A stretch of 64,000 nucleotides of DNA from a virus, in IMG/VR virus record IMGVR_UViG_3300009376_001085, positions 35,132 through 99,131 of that record; one strand, 5' to 3'. Positions 51,804-60,532 of this stretch are shown piece after piece; the first letter of the stretch is position 1; each line of letters begins with the position of its first letter. The notes below the pieces were generated by a model. It searched no databases and was not told the origin of the DNA. It worked only from the letters and a program-made list of their open reading frames with translations. The position numbers were made by a program, and so were the translations under genes.

Positions 51804-52661
51804 TTAAATTAGTAAAAGTATTCGCCACAATTCTCTTTTATCATAACACCAATCTTGTTTTCTAGAATGAATTACTTGAAAATTATCCCACATAAGCATG
51901 TCCTTTTCTTTCCACGTACATTCTTCTGCAAATTTATTTTCTAATTCATGATCGTGCGAAATAAGTTTTTGGATTACTGACGTATATAATCCTTTTTTAT
52001 CATTATCTATATCAGAAATATCTTCAATAGATGTAGTTGATAAGTTTAAAATAGGTATATTTAAGATAGGATGATAAACAATAGGAGAGTAATATTCTTC
52101 TGCTTGCTTTTCTTTTTTAGAGAAATTAATAAAAATATCAGGAATATCCCAAACCCAGCCTAGTTTCTTTTTATCTGTTATTTTTTGATCCTGATTTGAC
52201 ATCCGTTGGTGTAATTTCTTGAAGTTATAATGCATCTGAATAGATTTAAGATACTCTACATCATTATCAAATACTTCTGCTAATATTTTAGTAGTATCTA
52301 TAAATTTAGTCGGTAAACTTTGAGCATTGTCTTTATTATATGCAACCCCTGTAATACATTTTTTACAAAACAAAGGAGTTCTAAAAGAAATATCTGAGTG
52401 CCAGGGTAACTCACAGGCCGGGCCAAGTAGCCCGTCTTTAGCAACTCGTATAACACCTGGTGAAGGCATGCCCGGTAAATCACCATCCAATTTACCACAC
52501 CCCATATTTGCTACTATGTTACCATTAATTGCTGATTTGCTAAATTGTAAAAAATCTTCTGGATTAAAAGTTATATCTTGTTCATTTTTTACTAAAATAA
52601 CACCATGCTTTAATACTTCTTGTTTATAGTTTTTGTTTACATCTAGCGTTGTAGTATACAT
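51804..52661 (-). CDS. TauD/TfdA-like 2OG-Fe(II) dioxygenase
   Basis: LPWHSDISF gives the first iron pair (His88, Asp90), VIHSRKQDW gives His265 and ELWRILLLI the 2OG arginine (Arg280). The spacing, about 175 residues between the two halves, is normal for TauD-type enzymes, which oxidise a small organic acid or a tethered amino acid. I chose the ATG at 52661, with GGGG and AAAGG just before it; a TTG lies four codons upstream. The first motif is intact, unlike in the relative at 12006. Confidence 0.82.
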   Translation of the reverse strand: MYTTTLDVNKNYKQEVLKHGVILVKNEQDITFNPEDFLQFSKSAINGNIVANMGCGKLDGDLPGMPSPGVIRVAKDGLLGPACELPWHSDISFRTPLFCKKCITGVAYNKDNAQSLPTKFIDTTKILAEVFDNDVEYLKSIQMHYNFKKLHQRMSNQDQKITDKKKLGWVWDIPDIFINFSKKEKQAEEYYSPIVYHPILNIPILNLSTTSIEDISDIDNDKKGLYTSVIQKLISHDHELENKFAEECTWKEKDMLMWDNFQVIHSRKQDWCYDKRELWRILLLI

Positions 52662-53182
52662 CCTTTTCCCCAAAACATCGGTATATGTTTATTTACTACA
52701 TAATATTTTGCAATTCTATTTTTTAATTTTAATGGCATTTTATATTCATAATCAATATCATATATATAACCTGTAGTGTTTATTTTATTCCAATATCTTT
52801 CCCAAAAAGCATTATGGCTTTTTCTTGCATTCCAATATACTGTATCAATATCGTTTTTAATATGGTCTATTACCATGTATGAAAATAAATCGGAATATGA
52901 ATTAGGTGAAAATATATTATAACCTTCACGAATTATTCCATTTGAATGTATTATTTCATTTGATTTAATTAGTCTCGAATGCCATGTACGCTGAACAGAT
53001 ATTAATTCTTTATCAAATCCTCCATAAAATTCTGTAATATGATTTTTTAATGTCTTTTTCCATAGACCAAAAAACATTTGTCCTTCTATGCTCTGTAAAG
53101 TAATTTTATTTAATATGAATTTTTTTGTAGATAGTAGATCTATTACACTATCATAATCGTCTACAGTTAATTTACGAAACAA
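52643..53182 (-). CDS. Possible GNAT-like protein with TTG start
   Basis: The N-terminus FRKLTVDDYDSVIDLLS looks like the first strand and helix of GNAT acetyltransferases. Later elements (MVIDHIKNDIDTVYWNARKS, then HNAFWERYWNKIN) resemble the final GNAT helices, but the CoA loop is not clear. No ATG is available near the start: an in-frame TGA lies two codons upstream, so the TTG at 53182 is the best start, with CAGG before it. It overlaps the SDR stop. Confidence 0.48.
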   Translation of the reverse strand: MFRKLTVDDYDSVIDLLSTKKFILNKITLQSIEGQMFFGLWKKTLKNHITEFYGGFDKELISVQRTWHSRLIKSNEIIHSNGIIREGYNIFSPNSYSDLFSYMVIDHIKNDIDTVYWNARKSHNAFWERYWNKINTTGYIYDIDYEYKMPLKLKNRIAKYYVVNKHIPMFWGKGCILQR

Positions 53183-53768
53183 TTGTCATACCTGAAATAT
53201 TTTTATCGTCTAAAGCAATATGTACAAATTTACGTATAGTATCTGAAGAAATAGATTTTTTCGTAAATTGATCTCCGAATATATTTGCGGATCCGGGAGT
53301 ATTAACAATGTCTGTACATATATTAATATGTTGTATAAATTTATATCTGTTAGTAATATATTTAAAATATGTGTCTACTGCCGCTTTAGATGCATAATAT
53401 GCAGGTGGTAACATTTTTACATCCCTAAAAGCAGTAAGTGCCAACGATCCAAATGTTAAAAATTTTGTAGGTTGTTGAATACTTATTTGATGCTCAACTA
53501 TAGAACATAACGGATGAAACATAATATCAAATAAATTACGTACACTATCTGTCCTGGACATATCCATACATGTGTATGTGATAAAATCAAATGTATTATT
53601 ATTTAAGAATTTATTAAGTTCATTAGTATCAGTAACATCAAGTATTATAGTATTATTTTTGCCAGATCGGCTTATACCTATAACAGAATGTTTTAAATCT
53701 CTATGTAACAAAAGAACTTCTTTGCCTAATCCTTTGCTTGCTCCTACTACAAGTGCGTTAATTTTCAT
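53172..53768 (-). CDS. Short-chain dehydrogenase/reductase (SDR)
   Basis: NALVVGASKGLGKEV is the NAD(P)-binding TGxxxGxG motif (residues 4-18) and AYYASKAAVD holds the catalytic Tyr124 and Lys128; FLTFGSLAL gives the serine strand. At 198 residues it is shorter than most SDRs, with little beyond the catalytic helix, so substrate binding is reduced. It would oxidise or reduce an alcohol or ketone, perhaps of a sugar. It overlaps the radical-SAM gene upstream by eleven bases. Confidence 0.85.
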   Translation of the reverse strand: MKINALVVGASKGLGKEVLLLHRDLKHSVIGISRSGKNNTIILDVTDTNELNKFLNNNTFDFITYTCMDMSRTDSVRNLFDIMFHPLCSIVEHQISIQQPTKFLTFGSLALTAFRDVKMLPPAYYASKAAVDTYFKYITNRYKFIQHINICTDIVNTPGSANIFGDQFTKKSISSDTIRKFVHIALDDKNISGMTIVS

Positions 53769-55209
53769 AAATTTGTTTTAGATATTGTTGTTTAAGATTT
53801 TCTTTTCGTATTTTAAATTCTTTAAAATTAATATCAGAAGTTTTAGAAATATTAAAACATTTGGTATAATCATACCCCAAATTTCTCATGCGAGAATAAA
53901 ATTGAAAAGAAGACAAATAAGTTTTTGTTTTACATTTCTCATTAGTGGTAAAATTAGTTAACAACTCATCTGCTTGTTCACTTGTGATTTCCTTGCTTAG
54001 CCAAGTTTCGTTTGTTTCTTTACTAAACGTACTATAATCTATTATATCTTCTAATGTTTTATCATACTTTGGTATATATAATTTTTGAAATACAAAACTA
54101 TCTAATGGACAATCGGGTGCAGTAAGCCAGTCAAATGTTTCATTTAATGACTCTTCTGTTTCCCCAGGCAATCCTATTATAAAACTTGCTCCTAATAGAA
54201 CATCGTTGTTATATTTTTCTTTTAAAAAATATAATAATTCTTTTTGTTTTTCTGGATGCAATCCTTTGCCTATATGTTTGCCTGCTTTATGATTAAAAGT
54301 TTCAATTCCAAATTGTAAACTTTTTGCACCACTTTCTTGTAATAATTCTCGCATTTCTCGCCATCGCCACATCAAATCTAATCTAGCATAACTAGACCAT
54401 TCAATTTGAAACGGTAAAGAAGTAAAAGTTTCATGCAAAGACCTAACTTTATGAATAGAATCATTATACAAATCATCAGTAAACATGTAACCTGTTGTCC
54501 CCCAATTATTATAATTCAATAGCATTTCTTCTTTTATTGTTTCTGCTAGTTTAACATTATCTCCTGTATTTTTTTTATCATAATTACAAAATTTACAATT
54601 AAATGCACACCCTCTTGCTATTTCTATTGGTAAATGTTCGTTATCAAAAATATAATCACTTACATGAAATAATATTTTACTTCTTTTAAATTTATCATAT
54701 TTGTAATTTGTATTGCTATAAATTTTATTTTCAATTTTTTTATTATTTTTTAAACAATTTAACAATGCTATAATACTATTATCTGCTTCCCCTAATACAT
54801 AATAATCTATTGGGAGTCGTCCGTTGTAATGCGGTGCCTTTGCTCCTCCGATAACTATTTTACAATTACTATTTTTTGTTTTAATATAATTTAAAAATTC
54901 CATCATCCATGGATTAGAATGGGGGAATGTTGCAATATTTGACAAACGAAGACGTTTTCGTAAATCAGGAGATGCTTCATCTTCAGTTGCTCTACTGAAC
55001 AAAGTTGTTGCAAAACCCACAATAAGAGTATCTTTTGTAACAAATTTATCTATTAACTGTTTTGATTCTTCTAGTGTAAAATGAGCGAAAAAGTCGATAA
55101 CTTGGCACGAATATCCTGTATTTCTTATTTCTGTTGCTACTTTATATGCGCCAGCGTATCTACCAAACCCCGGTACTCCGTTACAGTCAGTAAATATTAT
55201 TGTATCCAT
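53758..55209 (-). CDS. Radical SAM protein with B12-binding-like N-terminal domain
   Basis: Residues 1-150 resemble the cobalamin-binding Rossmann domain of B12-dependent radical-SAM enzymes (IIFTDCNGVPGFGRYAG, then VGFATTLFSRATEDE and KIVIGGAKAPHY). The DxHxxG histidine motif of classical B12 domains is absent, as in many members of this class. The core CAFNCKFC is at 201-208, and the GIETFN and GASFIIGLPGETEESLNET segments are typical. Such enzymes often methylate or rearrange carbon centres. It lies three bases before the stop of the PP-loop gene upstream. Confidence 0.85.
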   Translation of the reverse strand: MDTIIFTDCNGVPGFGRYAGAYKVATEIRNTGYSCQVIDFFAHFTLEESKQLIDKFVTKDTLIVGFATTLFSRATEDEASPDLRKRLRLSNIATFPHSNPWMMEFLNYIKTKNSNCKIVIGGAKAPHYNGRLPIDYYVLGEADNSIIALLNCLKNNKKIENKIYSNTNYKYDKFKRSKILFHVSDYIFDNEHLPIEIARGCAFNCKFCNYDKKNTGDNVKLAETIKEEMLLNYNNWGTTGYMFTDDLYNDSIHKVRSLHETFTSLPFQIEWSSYARLDLMWRWREMRELLQESGAKSLQFGIETFNHKAGKHIGKGLHPEKQKELLYFLKEKYNNDVLLGASFIIGLPGETEESLNETFDWLTAPDCPLDSFVFQKLYIPKYDKTLEDIIDYSTFSKETNETWLSKEITSEQADELLTNFTTNEKCKTKTYLSSFQFYSRMRNLGYDYTKCFNISKTSDINFKEFKIRKENLKQQYLKQIYEN

Positions 55210-55211
55210 TT

Positions 55212-56108
55212 TTAATTACTTGAATATACCTTTAATACATTTCTTTCTTCATAATCATTTAATAATGTTTCATATGGTAAACTTAAAAACCGGCGCCATT
55301 TTTTGGGTTGTTTTTTTGCATCTTTAAATTGATCACACATATTTGGCGGAAAAATATATCGTTTTTTTTGCTTAGGAATATTAAATCCAAACCAATTATA
55401 TAATTCGTTCTTCCAACCAAAATCGAAATCTTCCGTTGTTTTTTCTTTTACTTTTTGTTTTATAAAATCATTAAAAATAAACGAACAACCAGTTGCGGAT
55501 GTATCTGTTAAAAATCTTGCTTCGCCAGGTCTTTTATAATAATTAAAACTTTCAGAACTACTAAGTCCCATAACTGAGGAAATAAAATGCATTTTACCTT
55601 TACGTAATCCGAGATCACCCGGCATACTAATACCTAAACATAAAAAATATTCAACAGGTAAATTGCCAATGGCCCAATATTGCAAAAAGTAATCTGGATG
55701 AGGTAACCATAAATCTAATTTCATGTATTCATCAAATAATTCATTTGCATTAATATCTATATATTCGACCTGTTTTTTATTATCTTTACAAAATTGTTTT
55801 GCAAATTCTATTTCATATTCATTTAAAAATTTACCACTATCATAAACTTTATACACGAAATGCATAGCATCTACTTTTGCTTCGTGGAAAGCATTAGCAA
55901 CAACTAAACTATCCTGCCCGCCACTTAACATTATAGCAGGATTTTCAATATCATATCGTTGACATCTCTGAAGTAATGTTTCTTTATAATCAAGGGGGTT
56001 TATTCCTTTTGTATTAGTAGCATGATCATAAAAATGATTATACCACCAATTAAATCCTAATTCAAATTGATAGTTTTCTGATATTTTATATTTAAACCAA
56101 GTATTCAT
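55212..56108 (-). CDS. PP-loop ATPase (SGGQDS)
   Basis: AIMLSGGQDSLVVANAFH contains the PP-loop at residues 62-68, so the protein adenylates a substrate using ATP. It is closer to the asparagine-synthase or PAPS-reductase type than to the QueC-like protein at 17566, and it lacks the C-terminal cysteine set. The next region has FLCLGISMPGDLGLRKG. The partner may be the radical-SAM gene directly after it. The 17-base overlap with the upstream gene supports co-translation. Confidence 0.75.
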   Translation of the reverse strand: MNTWFKYKISENYQFELGFNWWYNHFYDHATNTKGINPLDYKETLLQRCQRYDIENPAIMLSGGQDSLVVANAFHEAKVDAMHFVYKVYDSGKFLNEYEIEFAKQFCKDNKKQVEYIDINANELFDEYMKLDLWLPHPDYFLQYWAIGNLPVEYFLCLGISMPGDLGLRKGKMHFISSVMGLSSSESFNYYKRPGEARFLTDTSATGCSFIFNDFIKQKVKEKTTEDFDFGWKNELYNWFGFNIPKQKKRYIFPPNMCDQFKDAKKQPKKWRRFLSLPYETLLNDYEERNVLKVYSSN

Positions 56109-57402
56109 TTATATTTTTAGTATTATTGAGGACTTCTCTGTGTATTTCTGTTTTAAAAAAAGAAGAATTCGTTTCTAAAAATGAAACCAAAGGAAGTGCT
56201 TTATTATATTTAATCAAATCTTTATCGTCACGATAGAAATTAAAAAACGGATTAAAAGTATTATGACTAAGATAATTATCTATAGAATGTAAAATTCTAT
56301 ATGGACTCATATTTGTTGATTGTTTAACATCTTTAGGATAAAAATATATGTGTTTTGTAAAATTATTATGTATAATTTTTTCTAAAGTAGAATCCGCATT
56401 TAAACCATTATGATAAAATATTTCAGGAAAATCGTAATCAATAATAGAATTTTTAAAACCTTTAGCAATATGTATATTGGCATTAAGTCCTTCGGCTAAT
56501 AAAGTACCAACGTAAACATCTGTACATTGGCTCATAACTATTAACCTTTTTGTAGAAGGAACTTTTTCAGTTATAAAATTTTTTAAATATTCTATACTAT
56601 TTTGTATGTTATTTGTTAAAGGACCAATACCATAATAATGCGAATCATATAAATCCTGAGGTGTTTTAGTTAGAATTATTATATTATATTCATTAAAATA
56701 TTCATTAAAAAATTTAGTTTGAATAAATTTAATATATCCTAATTTATTAAGGTGCTCTCCAAAGGTGGAAATATATAACAATGTTTTATTTTTATTCTTA
56801 TTATATACTGCTAATCTATCATGAAACCAACAAAAATTAGTTGCTTTTATTTTTTTACTTAAATTTAAATATTTCTGTATTATCGTATTATCATAAAATT
56901 TATTTTCTCCTATTAATTTATCTAATATAATTGTATCAAGATTATTTTTTGTTTTTTTATAAAATATTATTCCAATAAATGGCTGAATTCGATTATTCAA
57001 AGATGATGTTAATATAACATTTAATTTTTCAGGAGAAAAACAATTTAAATAATTATCGTTTCTGTTTAAGAAAAGAGTTATATCATTTACATTTAACTTA
57101 ACAAAATTATTAGCTACAGGTAATAAAAAAATATTTGATTGTTTTGGTATATTGAATAAGTCTATTAAATTATGTTTTCCTGGTGTTATAATAGTAATAA
57201 TTTTAAAATCATAATTTTTCTTAAAAATTTCATCAGGAAAATAAAAATCTATCCATTTTTTTAAACCGTCGGGGACAATATCATTATTAATATCAATTAT
57301 ATTATTTGACGAGTAAAAATTAATATTATGTAATTCATCTCGCATCTTATGTAGTTCGTGAGCTACATGACTAAATCTAGTGTTAAATTTCCAAGTATAC
57401 AT
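56092..57402 (-). CDS. Hypothetical protein, 436 aa
   Basis: I do not recognise it. The sequence alternates strands and helices, with many Asn, Phe, Ile and Tyr. A segment near residue 295, RLIVMSQCTDVYVGTLLAEG, looks like a nucleophile elbow or a glycosyltransferase GT-B core. The starts at 57402 and 57345 are both possible; the first overlaps the neighbouring gene by 40 bases, the second lies after its stop. The AT bias is strong even for this window. Confidence 0.55.
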   Translation of the reverse strand: MYTWKFNTRFSHVAHELHKMRDELHNINFYSSNNIIDINNDIVPDGLKKWIDFYFPDEIFKKNYDFKIITIITPGKHNLIDLFNIPKQSNIFLLPVANNFVKLNVNDITLFLNRNDNYLNCFSPEKLNVILTSSLNNRIQPFIGIIFYKKTKNNLDTIILDKLIGENKFYDNTIIQKYLNLSKKIKATNFCWFHDRLAVYNKNKNKTLLYISTFGEHLNKLGYIKFIQTKFFNEYFNEYNIIILTKTPQDLYDSHYYGIGPLTNNIQNSIEYLKNFITEKVPSTKRLIVMSQCTDVYVGTLLAEGLNANIHIAKGFKNSIIDYDFPEIFYHNGLNADSTLEKIIHNNFTKHIYFYPKDVKQSTNMSPYRILHSIDNYLSHNTFNPFFNFYRDDKDLIKYNKALPLVSFLETNSSFFKTEIHREVLNNTKNINEYLV

Positions 57403-58136
57403 CTATTATCTTTTGCATTTTTACTTATTTTTTTCCAAAGTTCATCATTAAGAGTGTTATTTACTAAATCTAATAAACGGGCCCATTCTTGTTTATTCGG
57501 ATATAAAATTAAATTTCTTGCATTAAAAAGAAAAATTTTATCAAATTTTTCTTTTGGATTATATCTCCAATTTGTAATATACATATTTCGTACAAAATCT
57601 ATACCATGTGTTTGTAATTTATCTATTAAATACCTATCAGGATTACCATGCGTATTTTGTAAATTTTTATGACACATTAAATTAAATTGTTCGTGTTCAT
57701 ATCCTTTTGGCCAATAAAAATGTAAAATAGTAAAATTATTTAAAAATTCGAAAAATATTTCTCTACGGCGAATTTCAGAATGTAAATGACAAAGAGCAAA
57801 ATAATAATTATCAATTGGGTCAACATTTTTTAACCATACATTAAATAAATAATTGCTTAGTTTATATAATTCTTTTAGATCTAATTTGTGTATATCTCTA
57901 TTAATATGTAATTTTTTAGACAATGTTTTATCTATTTCCATTGTCCGAAACCTACTTTTAAAAATATCTCTAAACCACCATTTATTAGTTAATTCGTTCC
58001 GCCAATTTTTATAATAATCTTTATAAACACAATCATCAGCTATTATTGTACCTATAAAATCTCCACCTGCTCCAGCAAATGCCGATATAAAATATATTTT
58101 ATCTTTTAATTCAAGAACGTCTATCATTTTTTTCAT
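57363..58136 (-). CDS. Hypothetical protein of the GAGGxFIG family
   Basis: FISAFAGAGGDFIGTIIADD carries the same glycine-rich loop as the protein at 19991, here at residues 18-30. Other common features include an early cluster of Trp and Tyr and a basic centre. The likely fold is a nucleotide- or sulfate-binding Rossmann type without the P-loop lysine. I chose the ATG at 58136, with GGACC before it; an ATG lies at 58151. The start overlaps the stop of the radical-SAM gene upstream by 26 bases. Confidence 0.55.
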   Translation of the reverse strand: MKKMIDVLELKDKIYFISAFAGAGGDFIGTIIADDCVYKDYYKNWRNELTNKWWFRDIFKSRFRTMEIDKTLSKKLHINRDIHKLDLKELYKLSNYLFNVWLKNVDPIDNYYFALCHLHSEIRRREIFFEFLNNFTILHFYWPKGYEHEQFNLMCHKNLQNTHGNPDRYLIDKLQTHGIDFVRNMYITNWRYNPKEKFDKIFLFNARNLILYPNKQEWARLLDLVNNTLNDELWKKISKNAKDNRCILGNLTLDLVM

Positions 58137-59346
58137 GGGTCCAAATGTCATCTATTTGATTATTCTCGCCACATGTGGTAGCACAATATCCTAATTTACC
58201 ACAACGAATATTATCCTTATTCCAGCCATCTTTAAATATATTAAAATAACCACTATTATACACTTCTTCTAATGTATTTTTGTATAAAGAAATATTATCT
58301 TCGCCAAATTTCTTAACTACTTGTTGTATCTGAACTAATTCAAACCAATTAGATGGTACATAATATACTGTACCTATCCAACAACATGGCATAACTAGTC
58401 CTTGGGCAGTAACATAAATCTCATGTTTATCTTCAGGATTTTCGGGTTTCCCTAATACTTTGCAATTTATAGTTGAATTATTAACTCTACGTTCATAATC
58501 AATCTCGGCATGAGCAGTTTTAGGATCAAAGTCTAAAATAGAATCCATAAATATTTTGTCCCATTTATATCTACTTGCTAAAGGTATAGATTGATGAATA
58601 TTAACATTACCTATTTCAGTTCTTGATCCTAAATTTCTATTGTTTTCATCTGTCGGCGCTTCTAATAAATATTCCATCTCTCCATTCCTATTATAAACAG
58701 GGTGGGGCACAGGATTTCCGATTTTATCTAAATTTTGAAACCCTAATGCTTTTTTTGCAATAAATTTATCAAATCCCATTTCTTCACTTAATTGACGAGC
58801 TTCGTCAATTTGATGTTCATTATGTTTAAAAATAAGAAATTCCCATTCTGCTTTGCCACCGCCATCTATAAATGCTTGAGAATTTTCCATTACTTTTTTC
58901 CAACTATTATTTCTTCTATATAAATGATTAGTATCTTCCAAACCATCTATACTAAAAATTAATTGTCCTCTATCTACATTTTTGGGGAAATATTTTCCTA
59001 ACTCTTTATAATAATCAGGAGTCCGAACTCCTCCATTTGTATTCATATGGATAAATGAATCGTCGTGTTCTGTTCTTATATATTCTATAATTTTTAACAT
59101 ATCTTTAGCAACATTTGGCTCGCCAGTACCTCCACATAAAACCCAACTTTTTAATTGCTTAATATAAGGCGAAAACCAAGATTTAAAATCTTGAAAAGAT
59201 ATTTCAGTTAGTTCTAATGTTTTTCTTACAGATGCGCCATTAATACTTCGAGGGCACATAGGGCACAATAAATTACATTTACTTGTAGGTTCTAAATGTA
59301 TTTGATAAAGAGACTCTAACTCAAAATCCGGGTAATATTTCTGCAT
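58111..59346 (-). CDS. Radical SAM/SPASM protein
   Basis: CNLLCPMC at residues 24-31 and CGGTGEPNVAK form the SAM site. The SPASM domain follows from about residue 290 (INCKVLGKPENPEDKHEIYV, PCCWIGT, CGKLGYCATTCGE). It is related to the protein at 35008: both contain FSIDGLEDTNHLYR and FKHNEHQ-DEA-QLS segments. The middle differs by an inserted stretch around 200-260. It probably acts on a similar substrate. It overlaps the upstream radical-SAM gene by 26 bases. Confidence 0.87.
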   Translation of the reverse strand: MQKYYPDFELESLYQIHLEPTSKCNLLCPMCPRSINGASVRKTLELTEISFQDFKSWFSPYIKQLKSWVLCGGTGEPNVAKDMLKIIEYIRTEHDDSFIHMNTNGGVRTPDYYKELGKYFPKNVDRGQLIFSIDGLEDTNHLYRRNNSWKKVMENSQAFIDGGGKAEWEFLIFKHNEHQIDEARQLSEEMGFDKFIAKKALGFQNLDKIGNPVPHPVYNRNGEMEYLLEAPTDENNRNLGSRTEIGNVNIHQSIPLASRYKWDKIFMDSILDFDPKTAHAEIDYERRVNNSTINCKVLGKPENPEDKHEIYVTAQGLVMPCCWIGTVYYVPSNWFELVQIQQVVKKFGEDNISLYKNTLEEVYNSGYFNIFKDGWNKDNIRCGKLGYCATTCGENNQIDDIWTHEKNDRRS

Positions 59347-60532
59347 AATCTTTAAATAATTTAGTAAAATCTTGTTTTCGATATTTGTCGTGTTCTTTTA
59401 TTTCATTAACCCATCTATTATAATCATCAACATTATATTCTTTTGAATGCATAAAATTTATTATATTATCAATTCCTCTATATGCATGCCAATCGGTAGA
59501 TGCATCTTTTAAACCATCTCGTACTTTTTCTTCTATTTTTTGCTTAACTTCAGTAGGAATATTTGTTATATTTTGATAACTAGGCCAATGAACTAAATTT
59601 AAATAAACACCTATATTTTGTTTTTCGAAAAAATTTACAACTTCGTCAATATAATAAACATTAAAATTACTAATAGTTAAACAAACACCTGCACTTACTG
59701 TTTCAGGTTGCTCATCTCGAAATGCCATGTACTTTTTTATATTACTAAGCACTCGTTTCCATTTTGCAGGATACCGCATAAATTCAAATCTATCTTCTAT
59801 TCCATCTATTGAAAACTGTATATCAACCCAGCCAAATTCTTTAAGCCAGTTTAAATATTTTGTTCTGAAAACAGTTCCGTTAGTATTATAATGAAGTTTT
59901 TGATTTTTAGAATAACCTAACTCAACACTTTTTTTAATAAGATTCCATTGCTCTTGTATAATCATAGGTTCTCCACCATAAAAATCAAAATGATTTATAT
60001 TAGGTAACCAATTATCTAATGTTTTCCAAAGGGTATTTTCAGTTGAAAAACATTTTGATATTTGATCCATATGTGTGTTGATTTGTTTTGCTTGATCTTC
60101 ATTAGCAAAAAATAACTCTTCTTCTAACCATCCAGTGCTACTATGTGTACCGCATGTACGACATGCAATATTACATTTATTTCCTAGTTTTAAATCTAAT
60201 ATTTGAGGCTGTGACAAATCATTATCTAATAATTCTTCATGTTCTTTGTTATCCCTTATTCGCTTTGAATTTCTTTCTGCTTTTTCTTCTACCCAACACA
60301 AGTTACAATTAGGATGATATTCTCCATTATTTAATGCATCTCTAACTTCATTTATTTGATCACAATTCCAAAACTCTTCAAGAGTATAGTCATTTAAAAA
60401 TGTATTATTACCATTTATCTTTAATCTATCACTACTCATACAACATATTTTTACCTCACCATTGGCCTCGACTGATAAACTGGTAAAAGGTAAAACACAA
60501 AATGTTTTACTGTTTTTGTTTGCACAACTCAT
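59321..60532 (-). CDS. Twitch-type radical SAM protein
   Basis: The N-terminal module reads FCVLPFTSLSVEANGEVKIC, then CNLCWVEEKA (residues 11-86). The core CNIACRTC is at 120-127, with FYGGEPMIIQ as SAM motif. The 403-residue protein is a typical simple twitch member with a helical tail. Both ends overlap neighbouring genes by 26 bases, so the three radical-SAM genes at 58111-61895 are translated as one block. Confidence 0.88.
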   Translation of the reverse strand: MSCANKNSKTFCVLPFTSLSVEANGEVKICCMSSDRLKINGNNTFLNDYTLEEFWNCDQINEVRDALNNGEYHPNCNLCWVEEKAERNSKRIRDNKEHEELLDNDLSQPQILDLKLGNKCNIACRTCGTHSSTGWLEEELFFANEDQAKQINTHMDQISKCFSTENTLWKTLDNWLPNINHFDFYGGEPMIIQEQWNLIKKSVELGYSKNQKLHYNTNGTVFRTKYLNWLKEFGWVDIQFSIDGIEDRFEFMRYPAKWKRVLSNIKKYMAFRDEQPETVSAGVCLTISNFNVYYIDEVVNFFEKQNIGVYLNLVHWPSYQNITNIPTEVKQKIEEKVRDGLKDASTDWHAYRGIDNIINFMHSKEYNVDDYNRWVNEIKEHDKYRKQDFTKLFKDYAEILPGF

